From: JANQEA01 sp964466035
GTDB lineage: Bacteria > Bipolaricaulota > Bipolaricaulia > UBA7950 > UBA9294
Direction of reading: 5' to 3'
Assembly: GCA_964466035.1 (NCBI GenBank)
Contig: CAYXLR010000006.1
Span: forward strand, 1-64,000
Length of the DNA: 64,000 nucleotides
Both the position numbers and the translations under genes were made by a program. The notes under the pieces were generated by a model, which did not search any database, was not told where the DNA came from, and saw only the letters and a list, made by a program, of their open reading frames with translations. Below, one piece after another: positions 39,725 to 49,263 of this stretch. The stretch's first letter is position 1. Every line of letters starts with the position of its first letter.

Positions 39725-41570
39725 GCCGAAGCGCCATCCGACCGCCGGAGACGCGGTGTGCCCGCCCGCTGAGCGGATCGACATAGGCGCCGTCCGCCAG
39801 CGGGACAGCCGGGGAGGCGTCGACCGTCGTGTTTCCGCCGAACAGGCCGACAACGACGATCCGCCGGCCGTGGCTGGATCGGGCGTAGCCGACGGTGCGC
39901 TCGTTCGGTAAATCGAGAACTGACACGGTGCCCGGCGAGGGGTCCGAGACCACGTCCAGCTGTTCGGCTCGAGCGGCGAGCGCCCCGCGGATCGTCGGGA
40001 CGATCCCGCCGTCTCCCTCCCAGTCCATCGCCATCGGGCTGTAAAGCGACAGCCGTTCCGCCGAGTACCGGGAGGCCTCCTCCGCGGAGAAGTCGAGACC
40101 GGTGTTGACCGGCGCGGTCTCCCCGAGCTCGAAGCCGGCGTGGAGGAACGGCGCGGCCGGCAGGAAGCAGCCGAGAATCCAGGCCAGCCTCGATCGAGAC
40201 ACGCCCCCGTCGCGCGCCGCGCACCGCGGGGTGTTGTGCGTCTCGGGCGCGGCGAGGAACGGGAGCGACACGCCGCGCTCGCTCAGCTCCCACAGCACGT
40301 CCCGCAGAGGGGCAGGGCGGTGGACGGACCACCAGAAGCTCCCCATGACCGCGTCGTACCCCTCGGCCTTAGCCGTCGAATCGAGGCGGAAGTCCTCGTC
40401 CCAGAACGCGAAATCCGGATCCAAGCGGCGCGTCTCGCCGATCAGCCGAGCCTTCAGCTGCCCGGGAAGCGCGTGTCCCATGTCGATCAGCGCCCCGTCG
40501 ATTCCGAACTGCCTCTGGTAGTGAGGCACAATCCCGGCAATTCGCTCCCACAGCGCCTCGACCGCCTGCTGGGGACGCGCGAGCCGCGCGTCGTACATCC
40601 GAAGCGTATTGTACGCCATGTAGTCGAAGTCGGGGTGCTCGTACATCCGAAGGTACGTGACGTCATTCCAAGGCGGCTGCGCGTCGTCGGGAGGCCAATC
40701 GGAGAACGCCCCGGGGATCCGCGCGGACGACCCGTCCCGCAGCCGCGCGACCCAGCCGGTCCCGTCGTGCACGACACCCGTCAGCTCGTCCGGGCGCACG
40801 AACTGCTCGCGGTAGGCGGCCGACGGCGCCGGGAGATCGGTGCGCGCTCCGGCCTCGACGCGCGCCTTGATCTCTCGAAGCTCCGCCTCCGCGAACGTCG
40901 GTCGGCCGAACGCGCTGCCCTCCCGGATCCAGTAGAACCACTGCGGATGCTCCGCCGCCCAAACGCTGTCCCTCGCCGCTGTGCGGAGGACGAACTCGAC
41001 GACCACGCGGAGTCCGAGACGATGCGCGGCTTCCGTGAACGCCGCGAACTCCGCCTCCGCTCCCAGCCCGAGGATCGGCTCGGCGAGCGATTCGTCCAGC
41101 CGGTACGGGTCGCGAACCGCGTACGGCGACCCGAGACGTCCCTTTCGTCCGTCGATCCCGATCGCCGTGATCGGAAGGAGGTGGACGGTGTTGCAGCCGA
41201 GGTCCCGGACGTAGGGGAGAAGGGCGATCGCCTTGGCGAAAGTGCCCGTTTCACGAACTCCTCTCGCCGCGGAGGGACCGATCCGCCCGTCGTCGTCGTG
41301 ATCGAACGCGGCTGCTGTTCGGACCAGCAGGTTGTAGACGACCGCGTTCCGCGTCCATCTGTCGCCTCGCCCGTTCTCGGCCGGCTCGAGCCGTTCGCTC
41401 AGCGCTCGCTCCACCGCGGCGCGCCACCAGCCGATCGGATCGACCGCGACCGAGCCGCCGGGAGGCCCGTCCAGCTCGACCCAGCAGGTCGGCACCCGGT
41501 AGCTCCCGCCTCGGCGCCGTTCGCGTCCCAGCGCATCGAGCCGGTTCCAGAGCCGCTCCAGAGCGCTCAT
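39666..41570 (-). CDS. GH13-like glucan-active protein (maltosyltransferase/alpha-amylase group)
   Basis: 634 residues. The (beta/alpha)8 barrel shows the substrate entry region GSPYAVRDPYRLD, a VVVEFVLRTA strand, the nucleophile-type Asp in GALIDMGHAL, and FWDEDF with the acid. The third acid, normally H-D, appears as N in PETHNTPRC. Seen region order resembles maltosyltransferase/GlgE-like enzymes rather than simple amylases. No signal peptide, so cytoplasmic. ATG 41570 has GGAGGAAGG upstream. Divergent from the ROK regulator with facing promoters, which suggests control by it. Confidence 0.75.
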   Translation of the reverse strand: MSALERLWNRLDALGRERRRGGSYRVPTCWVELDGPPGGSVAVDPIGWWRAAVERALSERLEPAENGRGDRWTRNAVVYNLLVRTAAAFDHDDDGRIGPSAARGVRETGTFAKAIALLPYVRDLGCNTVHLLPITAIGIDGRKGRLGSPYAVRDPYRLDESLAEPILGLGAEAEFAAFTEAAHRLGLRVVVEFVLRTAARDSVWAAEHPQWFYWIREGSAFGRPTFAEAELREIKARVEAGARTDLPAPSAAYREQFVRPDELTGVVHDGTGWVARLRDGSSARIPGAFSDWPPDDAQPPWNDVTYLRMYEHPDFDYMAYNTLRMYDARLARPQQAVEALWERIAGIVPHYQRQFGIDGALIDMGHALPGQLKARLIGETRRLDPDFAFWDEDFRLDSTAKAEGYDAVMGSFWWSVHRPAPLRDVLWELSERGVSLPFLAAPETHNTPRCAARDGGVSRSRLAWILGCFLPAAPFLHAGFELGETAPVNTGLDFSAEEASRYSAERLSLYSPMAMDWEGDGGIVPTIRGALAARAEQLDVVSDPSPGTVSVLDLPNERTVGYARSSHGRRIVVVGLFGGNTTVDASPAVPLADGAYVDPLSGRAHRVSGGRMALRLSPWDAVVVLGPSADAEGR

Positions 41571-41635
41571 CCTCGATCCTTCCTCCCCCGCAGCCGCCGT
41601 CGCGTTGCCTCGGCCTCGACCGCTCGCATCGGCCG

Positions 41636-41664
41636 ACTCTACGCGCGATCGGATCACAGGTCAA
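41636..41664 (-). promoter_or_regulatory. Predicted promoter of the GH13-like gene
   Basis: On the minus strand TTGACC (41664-41659), 17 nt, TAGAGT (41641-41636). A small inverted repeat ACAGG/CCTGT (41656-41660 and 41667-41671) overlaps the -35 box. Confidence 0.5.
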
Positions 41665-41691
41665 TCCCTGTTGCATGGTCGGCTGTAACGC

Positions 41692-41720
41692 TTGACACAA
41701 TGGGTTTGACGGCCTATAGT
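41692..41720 (+). promoter_or_regulatory. Strong predicted sigma-70-type promoter of the ROK operon
   Basis: TTGACA (41692-41697), 17 nt, TATAGT (41715-41720). Predicted start near 41727. The best consensus match in the window. Confidence 0.7.
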
Positions 41721-41728
41721 ACGGTTAG

Positions 41729-41745
41729 TTACTTCTGTGAAGGAA
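41729..41745. promoter_or_regulatory. Possible ROK operator (imperfect palindrome)
   Basis: TTACTTC (41729-41735), TGT, GAAGGAA (41739-41745) pair in six of seven positions. It lies at the predicted start site and over the SD of the ROK gene, a good place for autorepression. A similar but weaker sequence (GTTACTGCGAAGGGAG) occurs just before galT at about 54713-54728. Inference only. Confidence 0.35.
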
Positions 41746-41751
41746 GTTAGA

Positions 41752-42909
41752 GTGGAGCTGCAGAAGGGTGATCAGAACCTCGTTCGATCCCAGAACCGCG
41801 CGCTGATCATCAATCTACTCCGCACCACCGGCCCGCTGTCGCGCACCGACGTCGCGAAGCACACCGGACTCGCTCCCTCCGCGTTGACCCGGTTAATGCG
41901 CATCCTGCTCGAAGAGGGCGTCGTGGAGGAGGTCGGGAAGGCGGACTCTAGCGGCGGCCGCCCGGCGACGTTGGTCGGACTGAATTGGCGTCACGCCTTC
42001 AGCGTCGGAGTCAAGATCGAGCGGAGGCGCGTTCTCGCAGCGCGCGTCGATCTGGGGGGAGTTATTACTCAGCGCGCAGAATGCGCGATCGCCGATCCGC
42101 CCGAGCCCGGCGAGACGCTCGAGAGGATCGCCCGGCTCGTGGATGACCTCCTCGGCGGGAGAATCCTCGGAATCGGCGTGTGCGTTTCGGGGTTCGTCGA
42201 TCCGACCACCGGAACGAACCTCTACTCCCCGATCCTCCGATGGGAGAACGTGCGAATCCTCGACGTGCTCACGCCCCGGTTCGACGTTCCGATCCACGTC
42301 GAGAACGACGTCAATGCGCTCGCCCTGGCGGAGTCCTGGTACGGCGCGGGCATCGACTATCAGCACTTCATTTGCGTCACCGTTGGAGAAGGGATCGGCG
42401 CCGGGGTCGTGATCGGCGGCAAGCTGTACCGAGGGGCCTTCGGTGGCGCTGGTGAGCTGGGCCACATCACGATCGACCCGAACGGACCGGTCTGCCGCTG
42501 CCGCGAGCGCGGGTGCCTCGAGGTCTACGCGTCGGATCGGTTCCTAGAAGAAGAGGCCGAGCGGCTCGGCTTCGAGGGGATCGATGGACTCGTCGCCGCC
42601 GCCCGTGACGGATCGGCCGAGGCAACCGCCGCCTTTACACGAATGGGGACCAACCTCGGCATCGGGGCGAAGAACCTGGTCAACCTGTTGAATCCCGAGG
42701 CGATCATCCTCGGAGGCGAGCGGATGAACGAAGGTGACTTGTTCTTCACCGCGTTCGAGGAGGAGGTCTGCCGCCACTCGTTCCCCGCCGAGGCGGCGCA
42801 GCTGCGGATCGTCCCCGCCCAGCTCGGGCCGGACGGCTTCTTGATCGGCGCCGCGACGCTCGCCGCGGCCGAATTCTTCCGGCTCCCGGCACAGGTGGTC
42901 GCGCCATGA
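41752..42909 (+). CDS. ROK family transcriptional regulator
   Basis: 385 residues. N-terminal winged helix (LIINLLRTTGPLSRTDVAKHTGLAPSALTRL, in part), then a sugar-kinase-like fold with the ROK motifs. These include the GENDVNAL-type segment (ENDVNALALAES), the EGIGAGVVI turn and the zinc motif C-R-C-R-E-R-G-C-L-E. ROK regulators bind sugars and repress or activate sugar genes. GTG 41752 is preceded by AAGGA 5-6 nt upstream; GTG 41737 is an alternative start. Its stop overlaps the next start (ATGA). Confidence 0.88.
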   Translation: MELQKGDQNLVRSQNRALIINLLRTTGPLSRTDVAKHTGLAPSALTRLMRILLEEGVVEEVGKADSSGGRPATLVGLNWRHAFSVGVKIERRRVLAARVDLGGVITQRAECAIADPPEPGETLERIARLVDDLLGGRILGIGVCVSGFVDPTTGTNLYSPILRWENVRILDVLTPRFDVPIHVENDVNALALAESWYGAGIDYQHFICVTVGEGIGAGVVIGGKLYRGAFGGAGELGHITIDPNGPVCRCRERGCLEVYASDRFLEEEAERLGFEGIDGLVAAARDGSAEATAAFTRMGTNLGIGAKNLVNLLNPEAIILGGERMNEGDLFFTAFEEEVCRHSFPAEAAQLRIVPAQLGPDGFLIGAATLAAAEFFRLPAQVVAP

Positions 42910-45017
42910 GGGCCGGATTGGGCATCGACGCGCACGGACTGCCGAGGATCGAACTCGACGGAGAGACGGTCGTCGACGCGATACGCACCGCCGTTCCGGC
43001 ATGGGAGGCACGCAACGCCGAGTACGTCTCGACGCCTTGGGAGCCGATCGAAGGGAACGACGCACTCGGTCCGTTCACCGGGCTGCGAAGCGTCCTCGTG
43101 CACGAGAGGGAGCGCATGATCGAGCAGACGCTCCGCGACCACGGTTCGGCAATCGTCTTCACCGCACGATTCCTGCGGACCGTCGACGGAACGGGCCGAG
43201 CCGATTCGTTCGAGCAGCCGTCGCTGCACGCCCCGCGGTTCGACCTTCCCGATCGATCGCGCGTCTGCCTGGCGACCCACGGTCTCGGTGCGTCCGACGA
43301 TCCGTTCGGCGGCTACTGGCCGACGGCCCATGTCTGCGACGGGGACGCGCTGCCGTCCGAGGCGTTCGCGCCGATGGTCGTCTTCCGCGACGCCGGCGCG
43401 CTGGCGATCGCCCCGTTCAGCCACTTCCTGACCGGCTGTCTCGTCGCGACCCCGGGCGGGGCCGCCCGAGGGACGCACGGTTCGATCGATCGATTCGCCG
43501 CGGAGGCGGAGATCGCGACGCTGTTCGTGCCGGGGCGAGACGTCGCCGAGGCGCTGATGGCGCTCGGCGACGTCCTCCTGCAACGCGGAGGAAAGCAGCG
43601 GCCGAGCCCGTCAACCCATCCGCTGTCCGCCGCCATCGGATGGTGGAACGCGTACGGCGGGTACTACACCGAGCCGATCCACCCGCTGACCGCTCCACAG
43701 TTGAAGGAGGTCATCGAGTCGATCCGCGGCCGCGGTCTCCCGATCCGCTACCTCGGGCTCGACCTGTGGTATCCGTACCGCCAGATCGGGCAAGCGATCG
43801 AGTTTGCGCCCGATCCGGAGAAGTACCCCGACGGGATCGCAGACCTGGTGCGGCCCGCCTCGCTTCCGACCGTTCTCCACGTCTCGGCGCTCGCGCAACC
43901 GAACGCGTACGGCTCCGACGGAGGCGACGGCTCAGTGTACGAGACGATCGGTGACGAGATCCGCCGGCAGGAGGGGTTCGCCGTCTGGCACGATTGGATG
44001 CGGACGCAGCAGCATTTGACGCCCCGTCTGAGGAACTCGCCAGACGCTGCGGAGTCGTGGTACCGAAGAATGACCGGTGCGTTCGCCGACCGAGGGCTCG
44101 ACGTCCTGCAGTGCATGCAGACGATGGGGATGGCGTTGGCCTCGACGCAGGCGCCGAACGTCCGCTCCGCCAGGACCTACATCGACTACCTGTTCGCCTT
44201 GCCCGAGGCGATCGAGTCGCTCGCCGAACTCGGCCAGGACGAATTCCGACGCGAGGCGCTCCGTCCGGTCGACCTAAACCGCCAGAACCTGTTGATGGGG
44301 ACGTTCCTGTACGCGCTCGGGCTGCTCCCGTTCCACGACCTGTTCCTCTCCGCTTTCCATCCGGGCCTCGGAGGCGCCCATCCCGAAGAAGACGCGGTCC
44401 TCCGAGCGCTGTCGTGCGGGCCGGTCGGAATCGGCGACGCGCCCGACCGAAGCGACGAGCGACTCCTCTCTCGCCTGATCCTGCCGGACGGCCGGCTCCT
44501 CCAGCCGGACCGGCCGCCGTTCCCCGTTTCGAGCAGCCTTGGCGCGGCGGTCGAGACGTACTGGACGCTCCACCGCGCCGGCGACCACGCATGGATCTAC
44601 GTCGTCGTGCTCAACCTGTCGTCGCAGGCCGCCCGGTACGACGTCGAGCCCCCGCTGCCTGGTGACTACACGATCCGCAACGGGATCGACGGATCGACCG
44701 TGGCACGGATGTCCGGAGAGCTCGCCGCAGGGCGGACGGCGTACTACGTCCTGTCGCCGCTTCTCGATGGGATCTGCCCGCTCGGGCTGGCCGGGAAGTT
44801 CGTTCCTGCCCCCGCCGATCGGTTCGTCGCGCTCGACCGTCGTCGCGGCGGGATCGACCTGACCGTCGACCGCGTGGAAGGGACGATCGACTTCCTCTCC
44901 CGGGAGCCGATCGAGGTCCGCGCGAGCGGACGGTCGCTCGACGTTCGTCGTGACGAAGAGCTGACGTCCGTCGACGTCTCCCTCGATCAGACCACGCTGC
45001 TCGTTCGCAGGAGGTGA
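42906..45017 (+). CDS. GH36/raffinose-synthase-like glycoside hydrolase
   Basis: 703 residues. The middle part forms a GH-D clan-like barrel: IGWWNAYGGYYTE, RGLPIRYLGLDLWYP, LDVLQCMQTMGMALAST. The C-terminal part carries HPEEDAVLRALSCGPVGIGDAP and ILPDGRLLQPDRPP. These match raffinose-synthase/alkaline alpha-galactosidase proteins (GH36), where the corresponding blocks are 'H..AA.RA.SGGP.Y.SD' and 'VLPDGS.LR'. No signal peptide. Substrate could be alpha-galactosides or alpha-glucans; not resolved. Translationally coupled to the ROK gene. Confidence 0.72.
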   Translation: MRAGLGIDAHGLPRIELDGETVVDAIRTAVPAWEARNAEYVSTPWEPIEGNDALGPFTGLRSVLVHERERMIEQTLRDHGSAIVFTARFLRTVDGTGRADSFEQPSLHAPRFDLPDRSRVCLATHGLGASDDPFGGYWPTAHVCDGDALPSEAFAPMVVFRDAGALAIAPFSHFLTGCLVATPGGAARGTHGSIDRFAAEAEIATLFVPGRDVAEALMALGDVLLQRGGKQRPSPSTHPLSAAIGWWNAYGGYYTEPIHPLTAPQLKEVIESIRGRGLPIRYLGLDLWYPYRQIGQAIEFAPDPEKYPDGIADLVRPASLPTVLHVSALAQPNAYGSDGGDGSVYETIGDEIRRQEGFAVWHDWMRTQQHLTPRLRNSPDAAESWYRRMTGAFADRGLDVLQCMQTMGMALASTQAPNVRSARTYIDYLFALPEAIESLAELGQDEFRREALRPVDLNRQNLLMGTFLYALGLLPFHDLFLSAFHPGLGGAHPEEDAVLRALSCGPVGIGDAPDRSDERLLSRLILPDGRLLQPDRPPFPVSSSLGAAVETYWTLHRAGDHAWIYVVVLNLSSQAARYDVEPPLPGDYTIRNGIDGSTVARMSGELAAGRTAYYVLSPLLDGICPLGLAGKFVPAPADRFVALDRRRGGIDLTVDRVEGTIDFLSREPIEVRASGRSLDVRRDEELTSVDVSLDQTTLLVRRR

Positions 45018-45019
45018 AC

Positions 45020-47938
45020 GTGCTGCTACGACGAATCGGGATGGTGATCGGCCTGAGCGCGTGGGTCTGCCTCACCGCGTGGGGCGAGAAGGCACCGCTC
45101 AACCTCGCGCTGATCTGGCATCAGCATCAGCCGCTGTACTGGAACCGCCTGACGGCCGAGTACGAACTCCCGTGGGTCCGCGTCCACGCCGTTCAGGAAT
45201 ACATCGATTCGCCGCGCATCTCCGCCGAGCACCCCGACGTCCACACCACGTTCAACCTCCAGCCGAGTCTCCTCTGGCAGCTGATGGACTACGCCACGAT
45301 CACGCCGGAGGAGTCCGCGCTCGGCGGCCTGTACCAACACATCGGCGCCATCGACAACCACCTCAAGTGGATCTGGGCGCTGGCGACCGACCCCTCGTCG
45401 CTCGGCGCCGCCGACCGCGCCGCCCTCCAGGAGCAGGCGTTCTGGATCAACGGGTACATGTTCGACGACGACGGGAACGACCCGTACTACGACCCCCGGT
45501 ACGCCGAGCTGAACATGCTGGCGGCCGGGCGCCCGCTCACCGATCGGCAGCTCCTCGACGCGGCCGCGCTGTTCCTGCTGTGGCAGATCTCGCCGGAGCT
45601 TCACGAGGATCTCGGCATCGCGCGGTACCGGGGGCACTCCGGCTTCACGGCGGACGACCTCGTCGCGCTGATCCGGGCGCAGATGTCGGTGATTCAGGAC
45701 GTGGTGCCCGCGTACCGCGACGTCGCGGCGCTCGGCAGCGAGCTGATCACCGGCCCGTTCTACCATCCGATCCTGCCGCTCCTCGTCGAGCACGGCTGGG
45801 AGCGCGACGTGACGGCCCAGCTGAACGCCGCGCAGACGCAGCACGAACGCCTGTTCGGCGTCCGGCCCTCCGGCGTTTGGCCGCCGGAGCAGGCCGTCTC
45901 CGAGATCGCCGTCTCCCTTCTCGGCAAAGCGGGGTTCGTCTGGTCGACGACCGACGAGGGGATCCTGGCGCAGGCGCTCGGCCACACGCCGAGCCTCGCC
46001 GAGCTGACGACGCTGTACGCGTGGACCGGCGTCACGCTGTTCTTCCGCGACACCGAGCTGTCGAACCGAATCAGCTTCTCCTACGGAAACAAGGATCCGC
46101 AGGCCGCGGTCGCCGACTTCCTCGGTGAGCTCGAGCGGGTTTGGGAAGGCCTCGACGCCCCGGCCGGACACGTCCTCACGGTCGCGATGGACGGAGAGAA
46201 CTGGATGTTCATGGCCGGCTACCCGAACAACGGACGGACGCTCCTCCACGCCCTGTACGAGGCGCTCGCCGACGCCGATTGGGTACGGACGGTGACCCCG
46301 ACCGAGTGGATCGAGGACGGGGTCGGGCCGACGCCGCTCGATCGCCTCCCGACCGGGTCGTGGGCCGGCGATCTGTCGACGTGGAGCGGCGAGCCGGACG
46401 AGGACGAAGCGTGGGAACGGCTGGCCGAGGCCCGAGAGGTCGTGTCCGACGCCGGCGATCCCACCGACGCCGTGGACGCGATCCACGCCGCGCAGGGATC
46501 GGACTGGTTCTGGTGGTACGGAACGGACCAGGACTCCGGGACCGACGATCTGTTCGACTGGCTGTTCAAGGCCCATCTGACCGGCGCGTACTCGGCGGCC
46601 GGCGCGGAAAGCGTCCCGGAGATCCTCGGCCTTCGCTTGATCCCACCGACAGCGGAGAGCCTCGGCGAGCTCGACCCGACCGTCGACGGGGTACCGAGCG
46701 ACGGTGAGAGATGGGACGAGGCCGTGACGATCGCCGGAGACGGAGAGCTGAAGGAGGTTCGAGTCGGCTACAGGGAGTCGAACCTGTACCTGCTCGTCGA
46801 GACCGCGTTCGACCCCAAGACGAGGATCGGCGAGGAGGAGCTCTACCTCGTCCTCTACGCGTCCGGCCCCCCCGGGATACCGGTGAACGTCGTCACGCGC
46901 CACGGCGGCGAGGCGCTCGGCTTCGGGCTCGCGTCGGCGATCCAGGTCCGATTCGACAAGCTGGACGCTGACGGCTCCGGCGTGGTGTCGAAGTACGCCA
47001 CGGACGGAAGCGGCGGGTGGCGGTACGCGTCCTCGATCGGCACCGCGAGCGCTCGGGCCGTCCGGATCGGAGAGCGCATCGAGTTCTCGGTCCCGTTCTC
47101 CGAGCTCGGCGTCGAGCCGGGCAAGTCGATCACGCTCGCCCTCGTCCTCGAGCGGCCGGGGGAGACGATCGACCGGCTGCCCGATCGACCGCTGTTGGCC
47201 GGGATCCCGATGCTGATCCAGGGAGAGGAGCGGTTCGCGATCGACGATCCGGCAGGCGACGATCACGGGACCGGGGCCTACGTCTACCCGCTGAACGATG
47301 TCTTCCGCGTCGAGGGGCTGTTCGACCTTGTCGCCTATCGCGTCTACGACGCCAATACCAAATGGCAACTGGCGTTCGACTTCGCGACGTTGACGAACCC
47401 GTGGGGTGGCTCCCAGGGGTTCAGCCATCCGATCCTCTACCTCTACTTCGACGTCGCTGACGGAGGATCGGTCGCCTCGTTCGAGGAGGGCGAGGCGGCC
47501 CACGCCGCGTTCGCGCCCGAACACCCTTGGGACGTGTTCATTCGGGTCGCCGGCTGGCCGGCCTACGGCCGACACCTATGGACGGCCGACGGCACCGGCC
47601 CCACACTCGTCGAAGTCGCGTCGGATCCGAAGCGCGGCCGGATCATCGTCACCATCCCGAAGACAGTCATGCCGGAGATCGAAGGGTGGCACTACGTGCT
47701 CGTCGGATCCCAGGACGGCTACGGAGCCAACTACCTGCGACCGATCGGCGCGTCGCCCGGTGAGTGGACCGGCGGCGGAATCCCGGACCCGTTCTGGGCA
47801 CCTCAGTTCTACGATTACTTGGCCCCCGCGGGGACAACCCAGGAAGAAATCCTCTCCACGTTTAGTCACGACCAAGGGCTCTACGCAACCCTCATCCCCG
47901 TCCACGTTCGATTCGACACATCCACCCAAGGGAGGTGA
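45020..47938 (+). CDS. Secreted GH57 amylopullulanase-like enzyme with glucodextranase C-like domain
   Basis: 972 residues. Signal peptide (about 1-22, ending in AWG), then the GH57 motifs IWHQHQPLYW, GVWPPEQAVS (nucleophile Glu near 290), and AMDGENWMFM (acid/base Asp near 391). From about 720 come two beta-rich regions. The last (DPAGDDHGTGAYVYP, LAFDFATLTNPWG, LYFDV) matches the glucodextranase C-terminal/DOMON-like domain. Splits alpha-1,4/1,6-glucans outside the cell. GTG 45020 is preferred because AGGAGG (45009-45014) covers GTG 45014. Located between the GH36-like gene and malE. Confidence 0.85.
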   Translation: MLLRRIGMVIGLSAWVCLTAWGEKAPLNLALIWHQHQPLYWNRLTAEYELPWVRVHAVQEYIDSPRISAEHPDVHTTFNLQPSLLWQLMDYATITPEESALGGLYQHIGAIDNHLKWIWALATDPSSLGAADRAALQEQAFWINGYMFDDDGNDPYYDPRYAELNMLAAGRPLTDRQLLDAAALFLLWQISPELHEDLGIARYRGHSGFTADDLVALIRAQMSVIQDVVPAYRDVAALGSELITGPFYHPILPLLVEHGWERDVTAQLNAAQTQHERLFGVRPSGVWPPEQAVSEIAVSLLGKAGFVWSTTDEGILAQALGHTPSLAELTTLYAWTGVTLFFRDTELSNRISFSYGNKDPQAAVADFLGELERVWEGLDAPAGHVLTVAMDGENWMFMAGYPNNGRTLLHALYEALADADWVRTVTPTEWIEDGVGPTPLDRLPTGSWAGDLSTWSGEPDEDEAWERLAEAREVVSDAGDPTDAVDAIHAAQGSDWFWWYGTDQDSGTDDLFDWLFKAHLTGAYSAAGAESVPEILGLRLIPPTAESLGELDPTVDGVPSDGERWDEAVTIAGDGELKEVRVGYRESNLYLLVETAFDPKTRIGEEELYLVLYASGPPGIPVNVVTRHGGEALGFGLASAIQVRFDKLDADGSGVVSKYATDGSGGWRYASSIGTASARAVRIGERIEFSVPFSELGVEPGKSITLALVLERPGETIDRLPDRPLLAGIPMLIQGEERFAIDDPAGDDHGTGAYVYPLNDVFRVEGLFDLVAYRVYDANTKWQLAFDFATLTNPWGGSQGFSHPILYLYFDVADGGSVASFEEGEAAHAAFAPEHPWDVFIRVAGWPAYGRHLWTADGTGPTLVEVASDPKRGRIIVTIPKTVMPEIEGWHYVLVGSQDGYGANYLRPIGASPGEWTGGGIPDPFWAPQFYDYLAPAGTTQEEILSTFSHDQGLYATLIPVHVRFDTSTQGR

Positions 47939-48024
47939 TGGCAAACCAGGACAACCGCTGAGCAGCACTTGGAGGGAACAAGGAGGCAATGCAAAAGATG
48001 CAACTTCTCAAGGAGGAGTCAACC

Positions 48025-49221
48025 ATGAAGCGAGTTGTGATTTCACTACTCGGGCTGATGCTTTTTGCCGGGCTTACCGCGACGGCAAGCGAGGCGGGCA
48101 AGCTCTTGATCTGGGCCGACGATTCGCGCGCCCCCATCCTGGTAGAAGTCGCAAAAGACTTCACGGCGGTCTATGGCGTCGAGGCGATCGTCCAAGAAGT
48201 CAGTTTCGGTGACATCAAAAGCCAGTTGGCAACAGCCGGCCCGGCCGGCGAAGGACCGGACATCCTGCTCGGCCCCCACGACTGGCTCGGCGAACTAATC
48301 CTCAACGGCTTACTCGAGCCGATCGTCCTCACCCCGGCACAGGTTGAGGAGTTCGACCCCGTGGCCGTCGACGCGTTCAGCTGGGGCAATCTGCTCTACG
48401 GCGTCCCGTACGCCACCGAGAACGTCGCGCTCATCCGCAACACGGATCTCGTTCCTGAGGTTCCGGCGACGTTCGAGGAGCTGTTGACGATTGCCAAGGG
48501 ACTGACGGACCTTGAAGCCGGCAAGTACGGATTCCTGATCCAGCAGCCCGATCCGTACCACACGTTCGCGCTGTATTCCGCCGGCGGAGGCTACATCTTT
48601 GGCGAGGACGAGGACGGCGTGCTCAACCCGTGCGACATCGGTCTGGACAACGAAGGATCGATCGCCGGTGCGACCATCCTCGACCAGATGGTCAAGGACG
48701 GGATCGAGATCGCCGGCGCCGGCTACGGCGAAGTGGTCGGGGCCTTCAGCGCCGGGAACCTTGCGATGATGATCGGCGGTCCGTGGACGCTGGCCGATGT
48801 GAAGGCCGGCGGCATCAACTACGCCGTCTCCGCCATCCCGCCGATCGGCGGCAACGCTCCCGGCGTGTTCGTCGGCGTGCAGGGGTTCATGGTCAGCGCG
48901 TTCAGCGAGAACAAGGTCCTCGCGAACCTGCTCATCAAGGACTTCCTAATCTCTTCTGACGTCATGCTCGGCCTGTACATTCAGGGCGACCGGCCGCCGG
49001 CGTACCTGCCGGCGCTCGGCTTCCTGGCCGGCAATCCGGACATTCAGGGATTCGCCGCCGCCGCGGCAACGGCCATTCCGATGCCCAAGATTCCTGAAAT
49101 GACGTCGGTATGGAACGCTTGGTCCGATGCGCTCGAGCTGATCGTCAACCAGGAGCAAGACCCAACGACGGCGATGCAGGATGCCGCGAACGAGATTCGC
49201 GCCCTGCTCGGTTGCGACTAG
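48025..49221 (+). CDS. malE: Sugar ABC transporter substrate-binding protein (MalE-like)
   Basis: 398 residues. Signal peptide MKRVVISLLGLMLFAGLTAT with a likely signal-peptidase-I site at ASEA; no lipobox Cys, so a soluble periplasmic protein is expected. It has KLLIWADDSRAPIL, GPDILLGPHDWLGEL and FGVPYATE-like (LYGVPYATENVALIRN) blocks of the maltose/maltodextrin group. ATG 48025 has AAGGAGGAG; an in-frame ATG 47989 with AAGGAGGCA would add 12 residues and is an alternative. A terminator-like hairpin follows. Confidence 0.92.
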   Translation: MKRVVISLLGLMLFAGLTATASEAGKLLIWADDSRAPILVEVAKDFTAVYGVEAIVQEVSFGDIKSQLATAGPAGEGPDILLGPHDWLGELILNGLLEPIVLTPAQVEEFDPVAVDAFSWGNLLYGVPYATENVALIRNTDLVPEVPATFEELLTIAKGLTDLEAGKYGFLIQQPDPYHTFALYSAGGGYIFGEDEDGVLNPCDIGLDNEGSIAGATILDQMVKDGIEIAGAGYGEVVGAFSAGNLAMMIGGPWTLADVKAGGINYAVSAIPPIGGNAPGVFVGVQGFMVSAFSENKVLANLLIKDFLISSDVMLGLYIQGDRPPAYLPALGFLAGNPDIQGFAAAAATAIPMPKIPEMTSVWNAWSDALELIVNQEQDPTTAMQDAANEIRALLGCD

Positions 49222-49229
49222 GTAAAAGT

Positions 49230-49255
49230 GGGGCCGCCCGACGGGCGGCCCCTTT
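49230..49255 (+). terminator. Hairpin between malE and malF (partial terminator)
   Basis: Perfect 10-bp stem (49230-49239 with 49243-49252), loop GAC, then TTT. It lies between malE and malF, so read-through is needed for the permease genes. This would give more binding protein than permease, a known pattern in ABC importers. Confidence 0.75.
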
Positions 49256-49263
49256 ATCCTTAC

